A stretch of DNA of 64,000 bases from Hyperoodon ampullatus (Eukaryota > Chordata > Mammalia > Artiodactyla > Ziphiidae), in NCBI GenBank assembly GCA_949752795.1, contig OX457065.1:1860001-1924000 (forward strand). Reading direction: 5' to 3'. Under the pieces are notes generated by a model, which was given only the letters and a program-made list of their open reading frames with translations, was not told where the DNA came from and ran no database searches. The position numbers were made by a program, and so were the translations under genes. This document shows positions 55,302 through 64,000 of this stretch, one piece after another. Positions within the stretch are counted from its first letter, which is position 1. Each line of letters starts with the position of its first letter.

Positions 55302-55416
55302 CTTTCGGCGAGGCGCGGCGCTCCAGAGCAGGACGGGCGGTCCCGGAGCCGCGGTCGGAGCGTAGCGGAGCCGGAGCCCGACCCGGAGTCCGACCCGGAG
55401 CCGAGCAGCCGCCGCC

Positions 55417-64000
<8,584 letters not shown>

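Overview
The window is mammalian genomic DNA with a clear cetacean signature. It carries about 28 tRNA-derived SINEs of the cetartiodactyl CHR type, recognisable by heads such as 'ttccctggtggcgcagtgg'. It also holds L1 3' ends with a shared artiodactyl-type tail. I saw no ruminant Bov-tA/BovB or pig PRE-1 elements. Several CHR copies are short and little diverged, with poly(A) tails and perfect target-site duplications, which suggests a toothed whale or dolphin. The species cannot be fixed from the sequence alone.

Two protein-coding genes lie head-to-tail on the plus strand. KBTBD12, a BTB-BACK-Kelch protein, occupies about 1-41.4 kb with five coding exons (1109-2178, 6395-6665, 8857-9007, 25985-26182, 39647-39876). 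These join in frame to 639 codons plus a stop. SEC61A1, the pore subunit of the ER translocon, starts in a CpG island at about 54.4-55.7 kb. Its first eight coding exons (55417-63679) give the first 259 residues, and the gene runs off the right edge. The order KBTBD12 then SEC61A1 agrees with human 3q21.3 as I remember it. All splice sites used are GT-AG and all exon phases agree.

The rest is intron and intergenic DNA built largely from retroelements: CHR SINEs, MIRs, several ages of L1, a HAL1-like relic, an LTR-like relic, a DNA-transposon relic and a degraded class I endogenous retrovirus env fragment (about 13.0-14.0 kb, minus strand). The most notable structure is at 14460-14726. A full-length U6 snRNA copy is fused to an L1 3' end on the minus strand, flanked by a perfect 15-bp duplication, with a possible short 3' transduction, and inserted inside a MIR element.

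No operon-like, CRISPR or microbial system is present, and I found no convincing new protein-coding system. The points most worth checking are the U6/L1 chimera, the ERV env relic, the SEC61A1 promoter architecture (a GC-box minisatellite, a UPRE-like motif and a ZNF143-like motif), the altered KBTBD12 C-terminus, and an unexplained AT-rich block at 52.2-54.2 kb upstream of the CpG island.
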